In this document: positions 17,578-25,308 of the stretch, in pieces
How positions within the stretch are numbered: the first letter of the stretch is position 1
Layout of the letters: every line of letters begins with the position of its first letter
DNA from: an uncultured Porphyromonadaceae bacterium
GTDB taxonomy: Bacteria > Bacteroidota > Bacteroidia > Bacteroidales > Muribaculaceae
Assembly: GCA_937921035.1 (NCBI GenBank)
Contig: CALEUL010000023.1
Coordinates: forward strand, 52,381-116,380
Reading direction: 5' to 3'
Length of the DNA: 64,000 nucleotides
Made by a program: the position numbers and the translations under genes
The notes under the pieces: model-generated
What the model saw: the letters and a program-made list of their open reading frames with translations, nothing else
Told to the model about the DNA's origin: nothing
Database searches by the model: none

Positions 17578-18570
17578 TTATATTAAAATTTCAAGCATCG
17601 CTTCCGGTTTGAGGCCCCGGATTAAAGCCTCTGTATCTATTTTTTTCAATGCCTCGGCAAGCGCCGCGGGAGTGTATGGAATGCCCCGCAATGGTGCTTC
17701 TATCCGTTCGGCCACATTGCCTCGGAAGAAAAAATCGCCGCCGAGCAGAAGGTTTCCTATTGTGCCTTCTGGCGTCAGTTCGATTTCGGCATAGAATTCG
17801 CCTATGCCTTCTATGCGGCGGAAACGGCGTATCAGATTTTCGCTGTCTTTCCCGCGCATGCGTCCGTACAGGAAAAACGGTTCATAGTATCGTTTCTCTA
17901 TTGCATCGATTTCTTTGGCCTGCGCGGGAGTGAGGCGTACGGCGTGGCCTCCGGAAAAGAACTCGATGGCATATCTGCCGAATTCCTCCACGCTCATGTC
18001 TATGCCCAGCGAATGCAGACAGGTTACACGACGCGGCGCCGACTGTACGGCTTTGGATTGCAGTTTTGCCCGCGACGGAGTGATAGCATTAGCCATCCTT
18101 TCTGTGTCGACATCGAAAAGCATTGTGCCGTGGGCTATCGAATGGCCGTTATGCAGGTAGAAAGCATTGCCGGCTATCTTGGAACCGCCGATAAGGATGT
18201 CGTTGCGTCCGCTCACACATGCGTCGAAGCCCAGCGAACGCAACATAGCGGCTGTGGTGTCGGCATAGCGCGCGAAGTTTCTGTCTACATCCGTACCGGG
18301 AGCGATATATGAAAACATGAAGTTGTTCATGTCGGCGTATACGCAGCCGCCGCCACTGCGGCGGCGCACAACGTCTATGCCGTTATCCCGGCAATAAGCC
18401 AGATTCACTTCCAACGGCATGTCCTGATTACGCCCGCAGATAACTGTGGGCGCCACGCGCCAGGAAAAGATATAGTCATCATCCGGCAGATTGTCCGCAA
18501 CCCACTCCTCCAGGGCAAGGTAATATGGGAGACGGTGCTGAGCCGAATCGGGCAGTTGGACTTCGATCAT
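17578..18570 (-). CDS. lplA: Lipoate--protein ligase
   Basis: Activates free lipoate with ATP and attaches it to lipoyl domains. The 330-residue protein has the Bpl/LplA core with RRRSGGGCVYADMNNFMFSYI (about 90-110), GRNDILIGGSKIAGNAF and HGTMLFD, plus the C-terminal accessory domain (about 230-330) needed for adenylation. First gene of the gcv operon, with a consensus promoter 22 bp upstream. Being next to gcvT-H-PA-PB, its natural target is probably GcvH. No lipB or lipA is seen here. Confidence 0.92.
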   Translation of the reverse strand: MIEVQLPDSAQHRLPYYLALEEWVADNLPDDDYIFSWRVAPTVICGRNQDMPLEVNLAYCRDNGIDVVRRRSGGGCVYADMNNFMFSYIAPGTDVDRNFARYADTTAAMLRSLGFDACVSGRNDILIGGSKIAGNAFYLHNGHSIAHGTMLFDVDTERMANAITPSRAKLQSKAVQSAPRRVTCLHSLGIDMSVEEFGRYAIEFFSGGHAVRLTPAQAKEIDAIEKRYYEPFFLYGRMRGKDSENLIRRFRRIEGIGEFYAEIELTPEGTIGNLLLGGDFFFRGNVAERIEAPLRGIPYTPAALAEALKKIDTEALIRGLKPEAMLEILI

Positions 18571-18591
18571 CGCTCATGTTTTTTCGACGCC

Positions 18592-18623
18592 CAAATTTAA
18601 ATAATTATCTCCGCCCCGACAAA
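18592..18623 (-). promoter_or_regulatory. Promoter of the lplA-gcv operon
   Basis: Minus strand TTTG (18620-18623), 20-bp spacer, TAAATTTG (18592-18599), a full match to the Bacteroidota consensus. The resulting leader is only about 15 bases, which leaves no room for a riboswitch in the transcript. Confidence 0.8.
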
Positions 18624-18797
18624 TATTTTATTATGCCCTGCAACATAAAAAAGTGGAGAGCTGAGAGTGGGGTGTGGCGAGAAAATTTTTTTTGAGAAGA
18701 TGTGAACTTTTTGTGTAGGGTGATGTTTTATCTACAAAGAGCGGCAATTTTCTGGCTTCTTGAAAAAAGCCCAACAAATATTTAATTTGCCCTCGAT

Positions 18798-18830
18798 AGC
18801 CCGGACCATACCCCTAAGGCCGGGCTTTTT
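18798..18830. terminator. GC-rich hairpin with T tract on the plus strand
   Basis: AGCCCGG-A-CC pairs with GGCCGGGCT around a 10-base loop (one bulge), followed on the plus strand by TTTTT. It sits right after the acyltransferase stop codon (minus strand), but the T tract is on the wrong side for that gene. It may still end acyltransferase transcription as a bidirectional hairpin; no plus-strand gene leads into it. Confidence 0.5.
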
Positions 18831-19815
18831 AGTTGTTTATAAATGTGCGGATACGGCGTGTGAGGGGGCGTTCGAAATAACGGGATACCAGCCATGCACC
18901 GGGAATACTTGCGCATAGCACGGCCACTAACATAGGCCATGTTCCGATTGTCAAATCTATCTTGGTCGCGATTATCCTGAAGGCATACAGCACGGGAAGA
19001 TGCAGCATGAAAATGCTGAAGCTGATGTTCCCCAGCCATACAAGAGGTCTGGCCGACAGGGCAGTGGCGAGGTATCCTTTGTCCTGCGACACAGACAGCA
19101 GCAGAAGTGTCCCCGGTACGTACCACCATGAGGCAAGGAACAGCACCTCCGGCATATACACCGACGCAAAGAAAGCCAACCCGCATAACAATAACACAAA
19201 AGTCTGTCCTCTCCATTCTCTGCACTCCGTATTCATCTTAACCCCTCCTGCAATCATTCCGAGAGCGAAGTCGAACAGTCGGCTATATGGAGCAACATAG
19301 ATGAATGCTTCGAGTTTCTGGCTGTCGTGGACGGAGCATCCTATCAGGGCCGTGTAGACAACCGCGGCAATTAGCCACACACCTGTGAAAAGGCGCGGAC
19401 GGCTGTGGTGCAGTTCCGACAACAGGGGAAAGAGGCCATAGCAGAGCAGGATGGAACTGAGAAACCATCCAACAGGGTCGCAACTGTAATAAACTGAGCG
19501 TATCGGTATCCAGCTCTGGAGCATAAGCAGGTCTGCAAAGGCACGCGGCAGAACATAGGGCAGGTCCCCCAACGATAGAAGGACAGCAAGAAGGATACAA
19601 AAGGAGTTCAGAGGCGCCAGACGCGCAACTTTGTCAAAGAAAAAACGTCCCGCATTGTCCGGCCTCTTTTCGGAAAGAAGAAAACCACTCATCAGGAACA
19701 GTAGCGATATGCCGAAGTTGTTGCTTTGCTCCATGTATCCCGGTATTCCGGTAACATGCTGAACAACAACGGCAATCGCGACAAGCGCTCTAATGCCTTG
19801 AAAAGCCTGAATCAT
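18829..19815 (-). CDS. Acyltransferase family 3 membrane protein
   Basis: Integral membrane O-acyltransferase of the OafA/WecH type, which moves acetyl or other acyl groups onto surface sugars. The 328-residue protein starts with FQGIRALVAIAVVVQH (the RxxA...H signature of the family, His19) and LLFLMSGFLLSEK, and has about ten hydrophobic helices. The substrate cannot be told; LPS, capsule or other glycan is possible. It overlaps the miaB stop by 4 bp and is thus co-transcribed, though the functions look unrelated. The end is marked by a GC-rich hairpin. Confidence 0.85.
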   Translation of the reverse strand: MIQAFQGIRALVAIAVVVQHVTGIPGYMEQSNNFGISLLFLMSGFLLSEKRPDNAGRFFFDKVARLAPLNSFCILLAVLLSLGDLPYVLPRAFADLLMLQSWIPIRSVYYSCDPVGWFLSSILLCYGLFPLLSELHHSRPRLFTGVWLIAAVVYTALIGCSVHDSQKLEAFIYVAPYSRLFDFALGMIAGGVKMNTECREWRGQTFVLLLCGLAFFASVYMPEVLFLASWWYVPGTLLLLSVSQDKGYLATALSARPLVWLGNISFSIFMLHLPVLYAFRIIATKIDLTIGTWPMLVAVLCASIPGAWLVSRYFERPLTRRIRTFINN

Positions 19816-21173
19816 ATCAGATGGCAGATAAGCGTGGCCGAGCTGGCATCGTCTACCATCACACGGACAAAATCGCCAACTTTGGCATTGCCGCGCGGGA
19901 AAACTGCAGTCTTGTTCTGGCTTGTGCGTCCTACCATCTGCTCTTTGCTGCGTTTGGAAACACCTTCTACAAGCACCTCGAATTCGCGCCCGATATCTGC
20001 GCAGTTGGATTTCTGCGACAGCTCGTTCTGCAGGGCGATCATGCGGTTCAGACGCTCGATTTTAACATCTTCGGGCACGTTGTCGGGCATAGTTTTGGAG
20101 GCGAGTGTTCCCGGGCGTTCCGAATATTTGAACATGAATGCGGAATCGAAGCCAACCTCGCGCATCAGGCTCAGTGTCTGCTGGAAATCTTCTTCGGTCT
20201 CGTTATGGAAACCGGTGAACATGTCGGTGCTTATTCCACAGTCGGGTATGGTGGCACGGATATCGGCGATACGCTCCAAGTACCATTCTCGGGTATATTT
20301 GCGGTTCATGGCCTTGAGTACGGAGTTGCTTCCGCTCTGTACGGGCAGATGGATGTGGCGGCAGATATTCGGATGGGTCGCAATCGCCACAAGTGTTTCG
20401 TGGCTCATGTCCTTGGGATGGGATGTAGTAAAACGCACCCGCATATCTGGAGCGGCTTCGGCGACCATAGAGAGCAGCCGTGCGAAGTTCACTTCCGAGC
20501 CTGTGGAGTTGTCCAGATAGCTGTTTACATTCTGTCCCAGAAGTGTTACCTCCTTATATCCGTGAGCTCTCAGATCGGCCACTTCGCGGAGGATGCTGTC
20601 TACCTCGCGGCTTCTTTCGCGTCCGCGGGTATAGGGCACAATACAATAGGAGCAGAAATTATTGCAGCCGCGCATTATGCTCACAAAGCCCGATACCTGT
20701 TTCCCGGGGAGACGCACCGGCACGACGTCGCGGTAGGTCTCGGTGGTGCTGAGCTCCACATTTACAGCCGGCAGCCCCTGTTCGGCCGAGGCAAAGAGTG
20801 CCGGTAGGTCGAGGTACGAATCAGGACCGGCGACAATATCCACGCCGTGTTTTGTAGTCAGTTCGTCTTTAACGCGCTCGGCCATACAACCGATTACGCC
20901 GATTATAAGCCGCGGCTTGTCTGCCGGACGGTTGCGTCGCAGTGCGCGCAGTGCCTGCAGGCGGGCAATGATTTTCTGTTCCGCGTTGTCGCGGATAGAA
21001 CAGGTGTTAAGAAGTACGGCATCTGCCGATTCTATATTATCTGCTAAAGAATATCCGGCCATTTCCATGATAGACGCCACAACCTCGCTGTCGGCCACAT
21101 TCATCTGGCAGCCGTAAGTTTCTATGTATAGGGCAGAGCTGTGATGTGCCGAATTATTCTTATTATTATCCAT
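19812..21173 (-). CDS. miaB: tRNA-2-methylthio-N6-dimethylallyladenosine synthase
   Basis: Radical-SAM methylthiotransferase that modifies A37 of tRNAs reading U-starting codons. The N-terminal UPF0004 cysteines are at about 22 (TYGCQMN), 58 (NTCSIRDNAE) and 96 (GCMAER); the radical-SAM cluster is C170-x3-C174-x2-C177 in RGCNNFCSYCIVPYTRG; a TRAM domain closes the protein. YGCQMN and IVPYTRGRERS favour MiaB over RimO. I start at ATG 21173 (453 residues): an upstream in-frame extension would cross the promoter region and has a hydrophobic non-family N-terminus. Confidence 0.94.
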   Translation of the reverse strand: MDNNKNNSAHHSSALYIETYGCQMNVADSEVVASIMEMAGYSLADNIESADAVLLNTCSIRDNAEQKIIARLQALRALRRNRPADKPRLIIGVIGCMAERVKDELTTKHGVDIVAGPDSYLDLPALFASAEQGLPAVNVELSTTETYRDVVPVRLPGKQVSGFVSIMRGCNNFCSYCIVPYTRGRERSREVDSILREVADLRAHGYKEVTLLGQNVNSYLDNSTGSEVNFARLLSMVAEAAPDMRVRFTTSHPKDMSHETLVAIATHPNICRHIHLPVQSGSNSVLKAMNRKYTREWYLERIADIRATIPDCGISTDMFTGFHNETEEDFQQTLSLMREVGFDSAFMFKYSERPGTLASKTMPDNVPEDVKIERLNRMIALQNELSQKSNCADIGREFEVLVEGVSKRSKEQMVGRTSQNKTAVFPRGNAKVGDFVRVMVDDASSATLICHLI

Positions 21174-21186
21174 TTGAGTTAAAATA

Positions 21187-21218
21187 TTTGGGCTATTAAC
21201 GAAGATTGAGTAAATTTG
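21187..21218 (+). promoter_or_regulatory. Plus-strand promoter for the 21243 gene and CoA-transferase
   Basis: TTTG (21187-21190), 20-bp spacer, TAAATTTG (21211-21218): a full match. Expected transcript start is near 21225, so an in-frame TTG at 21216 cannot be the start of the downstream gene. Confidence 0.75.
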
Positions 21219-21221
21219 CAG

Positions 21222-21229
21222 CAAAATTA
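21222..21229 (-). promoter_or_regulatory. Probable miaB -7 promoter box
   Basis: Minus strand TAATTTTG, a match to TAnnTTTG, 49 bp before the miaB ATG. The -33 region is poor. It lies 3 bp from the -7 box of the opposite-strand promoter, so the two overlap. Confidence 0.5.
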
Positions 21230-21242
21230 CAAAAAAAATCGG

Positions 21243-21569
21243 ATGGCTAAATTGATAATAGTTATTATTATGTTTCTTCTGGCTGTTGGCAGTGAATGGC
21301 TGAAGGCCCGGAAGAAGAAGGCTGTCCGCAATATTCCGCACAGGCAAGTCGCCGCCGCCCCAGCATTTGCAGCCTCGCAGGCAATGCCGCAGAGGCGTTC
21401 ACAGCCGGTAAAGGCAACGGAGACCCTGCTTTTCGAGGAAGGGCAGCCATCCACTTCGAGAAACACTGCGGAAACAGCTACAATCCACGCCGGCACACAT
21501 ACCGAAGTTAGCCGCGAGGAACTGCGAAGAGCTGTTATTTGGAGCGAGATTCTTAAACCTAAGTTTTGA
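21243..21569 (+). CDS. Small single-pass membrane protein, unknown
   Basis: A 108-residue protein starting MAKLIIVIIMFLLAVGSEWLK: one N-terminal transmembrane helix (about 3-16) followed by a Lys/Arg-rich stop-transfer and a polar, Ala/Thr/Gln-rich tail ending in IWSEILKPKF. Tails ending in SEIL-x-(P/R)K are, from memory, frequent in small Bacteroidales proteins of unknown function. It starts 25 bp downstream of the promoter and lies 33 bp before the CoA-transferase, so they probably share a transcript. No function is proposed. Confidence 0.6.
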   Translation: MAKLIIVIIMFLLAVGSEWLKARKKKAVRNIPHRQVAAAPAFAASQAMPQRRSQPVKATETLLFEEGQPSTSRNTAETATIHAGTHTEVSREELRRAVIWSEILKPKF

Positions 21570-21602
21570 TATACTAATAGAAAACCACAACGAAATAAAA
21601 TC

Positions 21603-23096
21603 ATGGCATTCAATTACATTACCGCTGAAGAAGCAGCCGAGATGATTTTCGACGGTGCAACCATTGGCCTTTCGGGCTTCACTGCGCCCGGCACCCCCAA
21701 ATTTATAACCGAGGCTCTTGCTGTAAAAGCTACTCGCGAGCATGAGGCAGGACGTCCCTTCAAGGTTAACCTTTTCACCGGCGCTTCGACTAGCGACCAT
21801 GTCGACGGTGTACTGTCGCGCGCAAATGCATACAACATGCGTGCGCCCTACCAGAATGTGCCCGATCTTCGCAAGAGAATCAACGCACACGACTGTCATT
21901 ACTTCGACCGCCATCTGTCAGAAATGGCTCAGGAAGTGCGTTACGGCACCTATGGTGATATTGATTTCGCTATTATCGAGGCTGCCGACATCACCGATAA
22001 CGGCGAAGTTATTCTGGGTTGCGGTGTAGGTAATGTTCCCACTTATGCCAAACTCGCCAAAAAGATTTTTATCGAGCTTAACGACAAACTCCCCAAGGAA
22101 CTCCTCGGTATGCACGATATATATCTGCCGATGGATCCTCCCCGCCGTCGTGAAATACCTATTTATGCTCCCAACGACCGTGCAGGCTCTCCCATTCTGA
22201 AAATTGATCCCGCAAAGGTTGTAGGTATTGTAAAGACAAGTTCGTACGACTGTGTGAAGCCATTCACAGCCCCCGACGAAGTTTCTACAATGATAGGCAA
22301 GAATGTTGTGCGCTTCCTCGTGAGCGAATACAAGGCCGGTCGTCTGCCCAAGGAATTCCTTCCTCTGCAGTCCGGCGTTGGCAACGTTGCGAATGCCGTT
22401 CTGTACGACCTCGGCGAAAGCAAGGAACTGCCCAACTTCATGATGTATACCGAAGTTATTCAGGACGCTGTTCTCGAACTGCTCCAGAAAGGCAAATGTA
22501 CCTTCGCCAGCACCTGTTCCATGACCTTCACCGACGATACGGAAAAAGTGCTGTTCTCCGACATGAAGTTCTTCCATGACAAGATTCTGATGCGTCCCGC
22601 CGAAATATCCAATAATCCTGAGGTAATCCGCCGACTCGGTGTTATCGCCATGAATACGGCGCTCGAGGTCGACCTCTTCGGTTCCGTCAACTCCACACAC
22701 GTTCTCGGTACCCGCATGATGAACGGTATCGGTGGTTCCGGCGACTTTACACGAAATGCCTATATTTCCATCTTCAGCTGTCCCTCCGTTACCAAGGGCG
22801 GTCTGATAAGCAACATTGTCCCGATGGTTGCTCATCCCGACCACAGCGAACACTCGGTAGATATTGTAGTAACCGACCAGGGTATTGCCGACCTGCGCCA
22901 CAAAGATCCCGTGGAACGTGCCTATACCCTTATCGAGAACTGCGCTCACCCCATGTATCGCGAGTTGCTGCTCGATTATCTCAAACTTGGCACAAAGGGC
23001 CAGACACCTCACACCCTCAGCGCTGCATTCGCATTCCACAACGCCTTCAACGAAACCGGCGATATGCGTAATGCCGACTATGCCAAATACTGCTGA
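21603..23096 (+). CDS. Acetyl-CoA hydrolase/transferase family; probable succinyl-CoA:acetate CoA-transferase
   Basis: Class I CoA-transferase that moves CoA between acetate and succinyl-CoA or related acids. The 497 residues match the AarC/ScpC length. The catalytic glutamate is in MYTEVIQD (Glu284) and the CoA-binding glycine loop is NGIGGSGDF (374-382). The N-terminal LSGFTAPGTPKFI is also family-typical. In Bacteroidales that make succinate, propionate and acetate this activity would recycle CoA at the end of fermentation (inference). Followed by a strong terminator at 23122-23165. Confidence 0.88.
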   Translation: MAFNYITAEEAAEMIFDGATIGLSGFTAPGTPKFITEALAVKATREHEAGRPFKVNLFTGASTSDHVDGVLSRANAYNMRAPYQNVPDLRKRINAHDCHYFDRHLSEMAQEVRYGTYGDIDFAIIEAADITDNGEVILGCGVGNVPTYAKLAKKIFIELNDKLPKELLGMHDIYLPMDPPRRREIPIYAPNDRAGSPILKIDPAKVVGIVKTSSYDCVKPFTAPDEVSTMIGKNVVRFLVSEYKAGRLPKEFLPLQSGVGNVANAVLYDLGESKELPNFMMYTEVIQDAVLELLQKGKCTFASTCSMTFTDDTEKVLFSDMKFFHDKILMRPAEISNNPEVIRRLGVIAMNTALEVDLFGSVNSTHVLGTRMMNGIGGSGDFTRNAYISIFSCPSVTKGGLISNIVPMVAHPDHSEHSVDIVVTDQGIADLRHKDPVERAYTLIENCAHPMYRELLLDYLKLGTKGQTPHTLSAAFAFHNAFNETGDMRNADYAKYC

Positions 23097-23121
23097 TATA
23101 TTTTAGAAAATCTAATATCCG

Positions 23122-23165
23122 GCGGCGCCGTGGCCTGCATGGGCTTCGGCGCCGCTTACTTTTTA
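23122..23165 (+). terminator. Intrinsic terminator after the CoA-transferase
   Basis: Perfect 8-bp arms GCGGCGCC (23122-23129) and GGCGCCGC (23148-23155), then TTACTTTTT. The next gene starts only 11 bp later, so some read-through may feed it. Confidence 0.8.
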
Positions 23166-23175
23166 CCACAAACTG

Positions 23176-24528
23176 ATGTTTCAGAAATTTCTAACCAGGA
23201 TAAGTGATTTTTTCACTAACTATTTCTCCCTCTCCGGTCAGCTTGTCTCGCAGGCAGAGGCAGAACAGAACATCCGCGAGGGTGTCTCGTTCCGTGGTAC
23301 CAGCATCCTCATTCTTATTCTCGCCATTTTCATCGCCTCGCTCGGTCTGAACACCAATTCCACGGCTGTCATAATAGGCGCCATGCTTATTTCTCCCCTT
23401 ATGGGTCCTATAATCGGCATAGGCCTCGGAGTGGGAATACATGATTTCGACCTGATAAAGCGCTGCCTGCGCAACCTGCTCATGGCGGCTGGATTCTCGG
23501 TTATCGCCTCCACTATTTACTTCCTCATATCTCCTGTGAACGAATCGCACAGCGAGCTGCTTGCCCGCACATCGCCTACAATCTACGACGTGCTTATCGG
23601 CTTTGTCGGCGGCGGCGCGGGTATTATCGCCCTCGGCAGTACCAACAAGGGCAACGTGATTCCCGGCGTGGCGATAGCCACCGCCCTTATGCCGCCTTTG
23701 TGTACCGCCGGCTACGGTCTCGCAACATGGCAGCTCAACTATTTCTTTGGCGCCACATATCTGTTTATCATCAACTCCATATACATCGCTTTCGCCACAT
23801 TTATAGGCGTCAAACTGATGAAATACAAGGGCGTCAGCACAGTGGATACCGCCCGGTCCAAGCGGATACGCAAGATTGTTTATTTCCTCGCCATTCTCAC
23901 GATGTTGCCGAGTATCTATCTTACCTATCGCATGATTTCGTCCAGCAAATACGCCATGAACATCGATGAATTCATCAGCAAGGAGTGCCGATTCCCGGAC
24001 ACACAGGTTATAAGCAAGAAAACATCCGACGTGGATGGCAAGAAAGTGCTCCAGCTCACCCTTATAGGCAAGCAGTTGCCTCTGGATTCGCTGCAGCTTG
24101 CTCTTTCGGCGCGTATGAAGTTCTATGGGCTTGCAAACACGCAACTGCAGTTCATTCAGGGCGGGGGAGCGATAACCCCTAATGCATCGGCGGGAGTCGG
24201 CGACATTTATCGTATAGCGCAGAACACTATCACACGGCAGCAGAGCACGATAGACTCGCTTCGCAACATTCTCACCGAGGTAAACGAATCTGCCGAGGCC
24301 GGCCCCGAGATGGCGCCGGAGATAAGGGTGGTCTTTCCTGTTGTTCAACGCATAGGTATAAGCCGCACTGTGTTATCCAATATTGCCGACAGTGGCAAAG
24401 TCGATACCGTCAATGTGGCTCTCGTACAGCTTAAAAAGCCTATTTCATCAGCCGAACGCACAAAACTTGCAAGCTATATCGAGGCAAGGATGAACATAAA
24501 GAATGTAGAGATAGTAACAATCCCGTAG
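23176..24528 (+). CDS. DUF389 domain membrane protein
   Basis: A 450-residue inner-membrane protein of the DUF389 family. The first ~255 residues carry the conserved core: GTSILILILAIFIASLGLNTNS, AVIIGAMLISPLMGPIIGIGLG and GVAIATALMPPLCTAGYGLA, with about six transmembrane helices. After residue 265 comes a soluble domain with alternating hydrophobic strands and a short Ser/Gln helix around 350-365. The family's activity is not established. The cap domain at the C-terminus is longer than in minimal members. It stands alone between two terminators. Confidence 0.85.
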   Translation: MFQKFLTRISDFFTNYFSLSGQLVSQAEAEQNIREGVSFRGTSILILILAIFIASLGLNTNSTAVIIGAMLISPLMGPIIGIGLGVGIHDFDLIKRCLRNLLMAAGFSVIASTIYFLISPVNESHSELLARTSPTIYDVLIGFVGGGAGIIALGSTNKGNVIPGVAIATALMPPLCTAGYGLATWQLNYFFGATYLFIINSIYIAFATFIGVKLMKYKGVSTVDTARSKRIRKIVYFLAILTMLPSIYLTYRMISSSKYAMNIDEFISKECRFPDTQVISKKTSDVDGKKVLQLTLIGKQLPLDSLQLALSARMKFYGLANTQLQFIQGGGAITPNASAGVGDIYRIAQNTITRQQSTIDSLRNILTEVNESAEAGPEMAPEIRVVFPVVQRIGISRTVLSNIADSGKVDTVNVALVQLKKPISSAERTKLASYIEARMNIKNVEIVTIP

Positions 24529-24549
24529 AAAGTTACAGGCAAAATAAAT

Positions 24550-24581
24550 TTCGGGCGACTTCTTTAGGGAAGCCGCCCGAA
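24550..24581. terminator. Bidirectional terminator between DUF389 gene and rprY
   Basis: TTCGGGCG pairs with CGCCCGAA, with inner CTTC/GAAG-type pairing. A-rich DNA lies on the left and T-rich on the right, so it can end both converging transcripts. Confidence 0.75.
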
Positions 24582-24598
24582 TCTATTATGATTGAGTA

Positions 24599-25303
24599 TC
24601 AATGATTTTCCTGCTCGGGAGCAATGAGCTTGTAGCCCTTGCCGTGGATGTTGATGATTTCGATGGACGGGTCGGCCTTGAGGTGCTTGCGCAGTTTGGT
24701 GATGTATACGTCCATAGAGCGTGCGTTGAAATAGTTGTCGTCGATCCAGATGGTCTTGAGGGCATAGTTGCGCTCGAGAATCTCGTTTACGTGTGCGCAG
24801 AGCAGGCTAAGCAGTTCGGATTCCTTGGTGGTGAGCTTTGTGATATTGTCGCCAATCATCAGAACCTGCTTCTGAGTGTCGAAAGTGAAATTGCCGATTT
24901 TGTACATGGTAATTTCCTTGCCTTTCTTGCCTTTTACACGACGTAGGATAGCTTCGATACGGAATACCAGTTCTTCCATCGAGAACGGTTTGGTGATATA
25001 GTCGTCGGCACCGATTTTGAAGCCTTCGAGGATGTCGTCTTTTAGAGATTTTGCCGTAAGGAAAATAATAGGTACTTCGGAATTTACCGTACGGATTTCC
25101 TGGGCGAGAGTGAAACCGTCTTTCTTCGGCATCATCACGTCGAGCACGCAGATGTCGTATTTTCCTTTAAGGAATGCTTTGTAGCCGGCTTCACCGTCGA
25201 CATACAGATCGGCGTTGTAGCCTTTCGCCTGGAGGTATTCACGCAGAAGCATGCCCAGGTTTTCATCGTCTTCACAAAGAAGGATTCGCATTCTGTCTTC
25301 CAT
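24599..25303 (-). CDS. rprY: OmpR-family response regulator, RprY-like
   Basis: Receiver domain (1-120) with acidic pocket EDDE (11-14), phospho-acceptor Asp55 in VLDVMMPKKDG and FLTAK, followed by a winged-helix DNA-binding domain ending in INIHGKGYKLI. The sequence closely resembles Bacteroides RprY as I remember it, notably YFNARSMDVYITKLRKHLK. I start at ATG 25303; a TTG at 25312 would overlap the rprX stop. Pairs with the kinase directly upstream (5-bp gap). Targets are not visible. Confidence 0.88.
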   Translation of the reverse strand: MEDRMRILLCEDDENLGMLLREYLQAKGYNADLYVDGEAGYKAFLKGKYDICVLDVMMPKKDGFTLAQEIRTVNSEVPIIFLTAKSLKDDILEGFKIGADDYITKPFSMEELVFRIEAILRRVKGKKGKEITMYKIGNFTFDTQKQVLMIGDNITKLTTKESELLSLLCAHVNEILERNYALKTIWIDDNYFNARSMDVYITKLRKHLKADPSIEIINIHGKGYKLIAPEQENH

Positions 25304-25308
25304 AATTA

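Noticed and set aside
18571..18828. Possible glycine or TPP riboswitch before the gcv operon (plus-strand GGAGAGCTGAGAG-like text)
   Set aside because: It is on the opposite strand to the operon, lacks the tandem aptamer, and the predicted transcript start leaves only about 15 leader bases.
21174..21347. 58-residue N-terminal extension of miaB
   Set aside because: It crosses two promoters and gives a hydrophobic segment not found in MiaB; ATG 21173 gives the family start.
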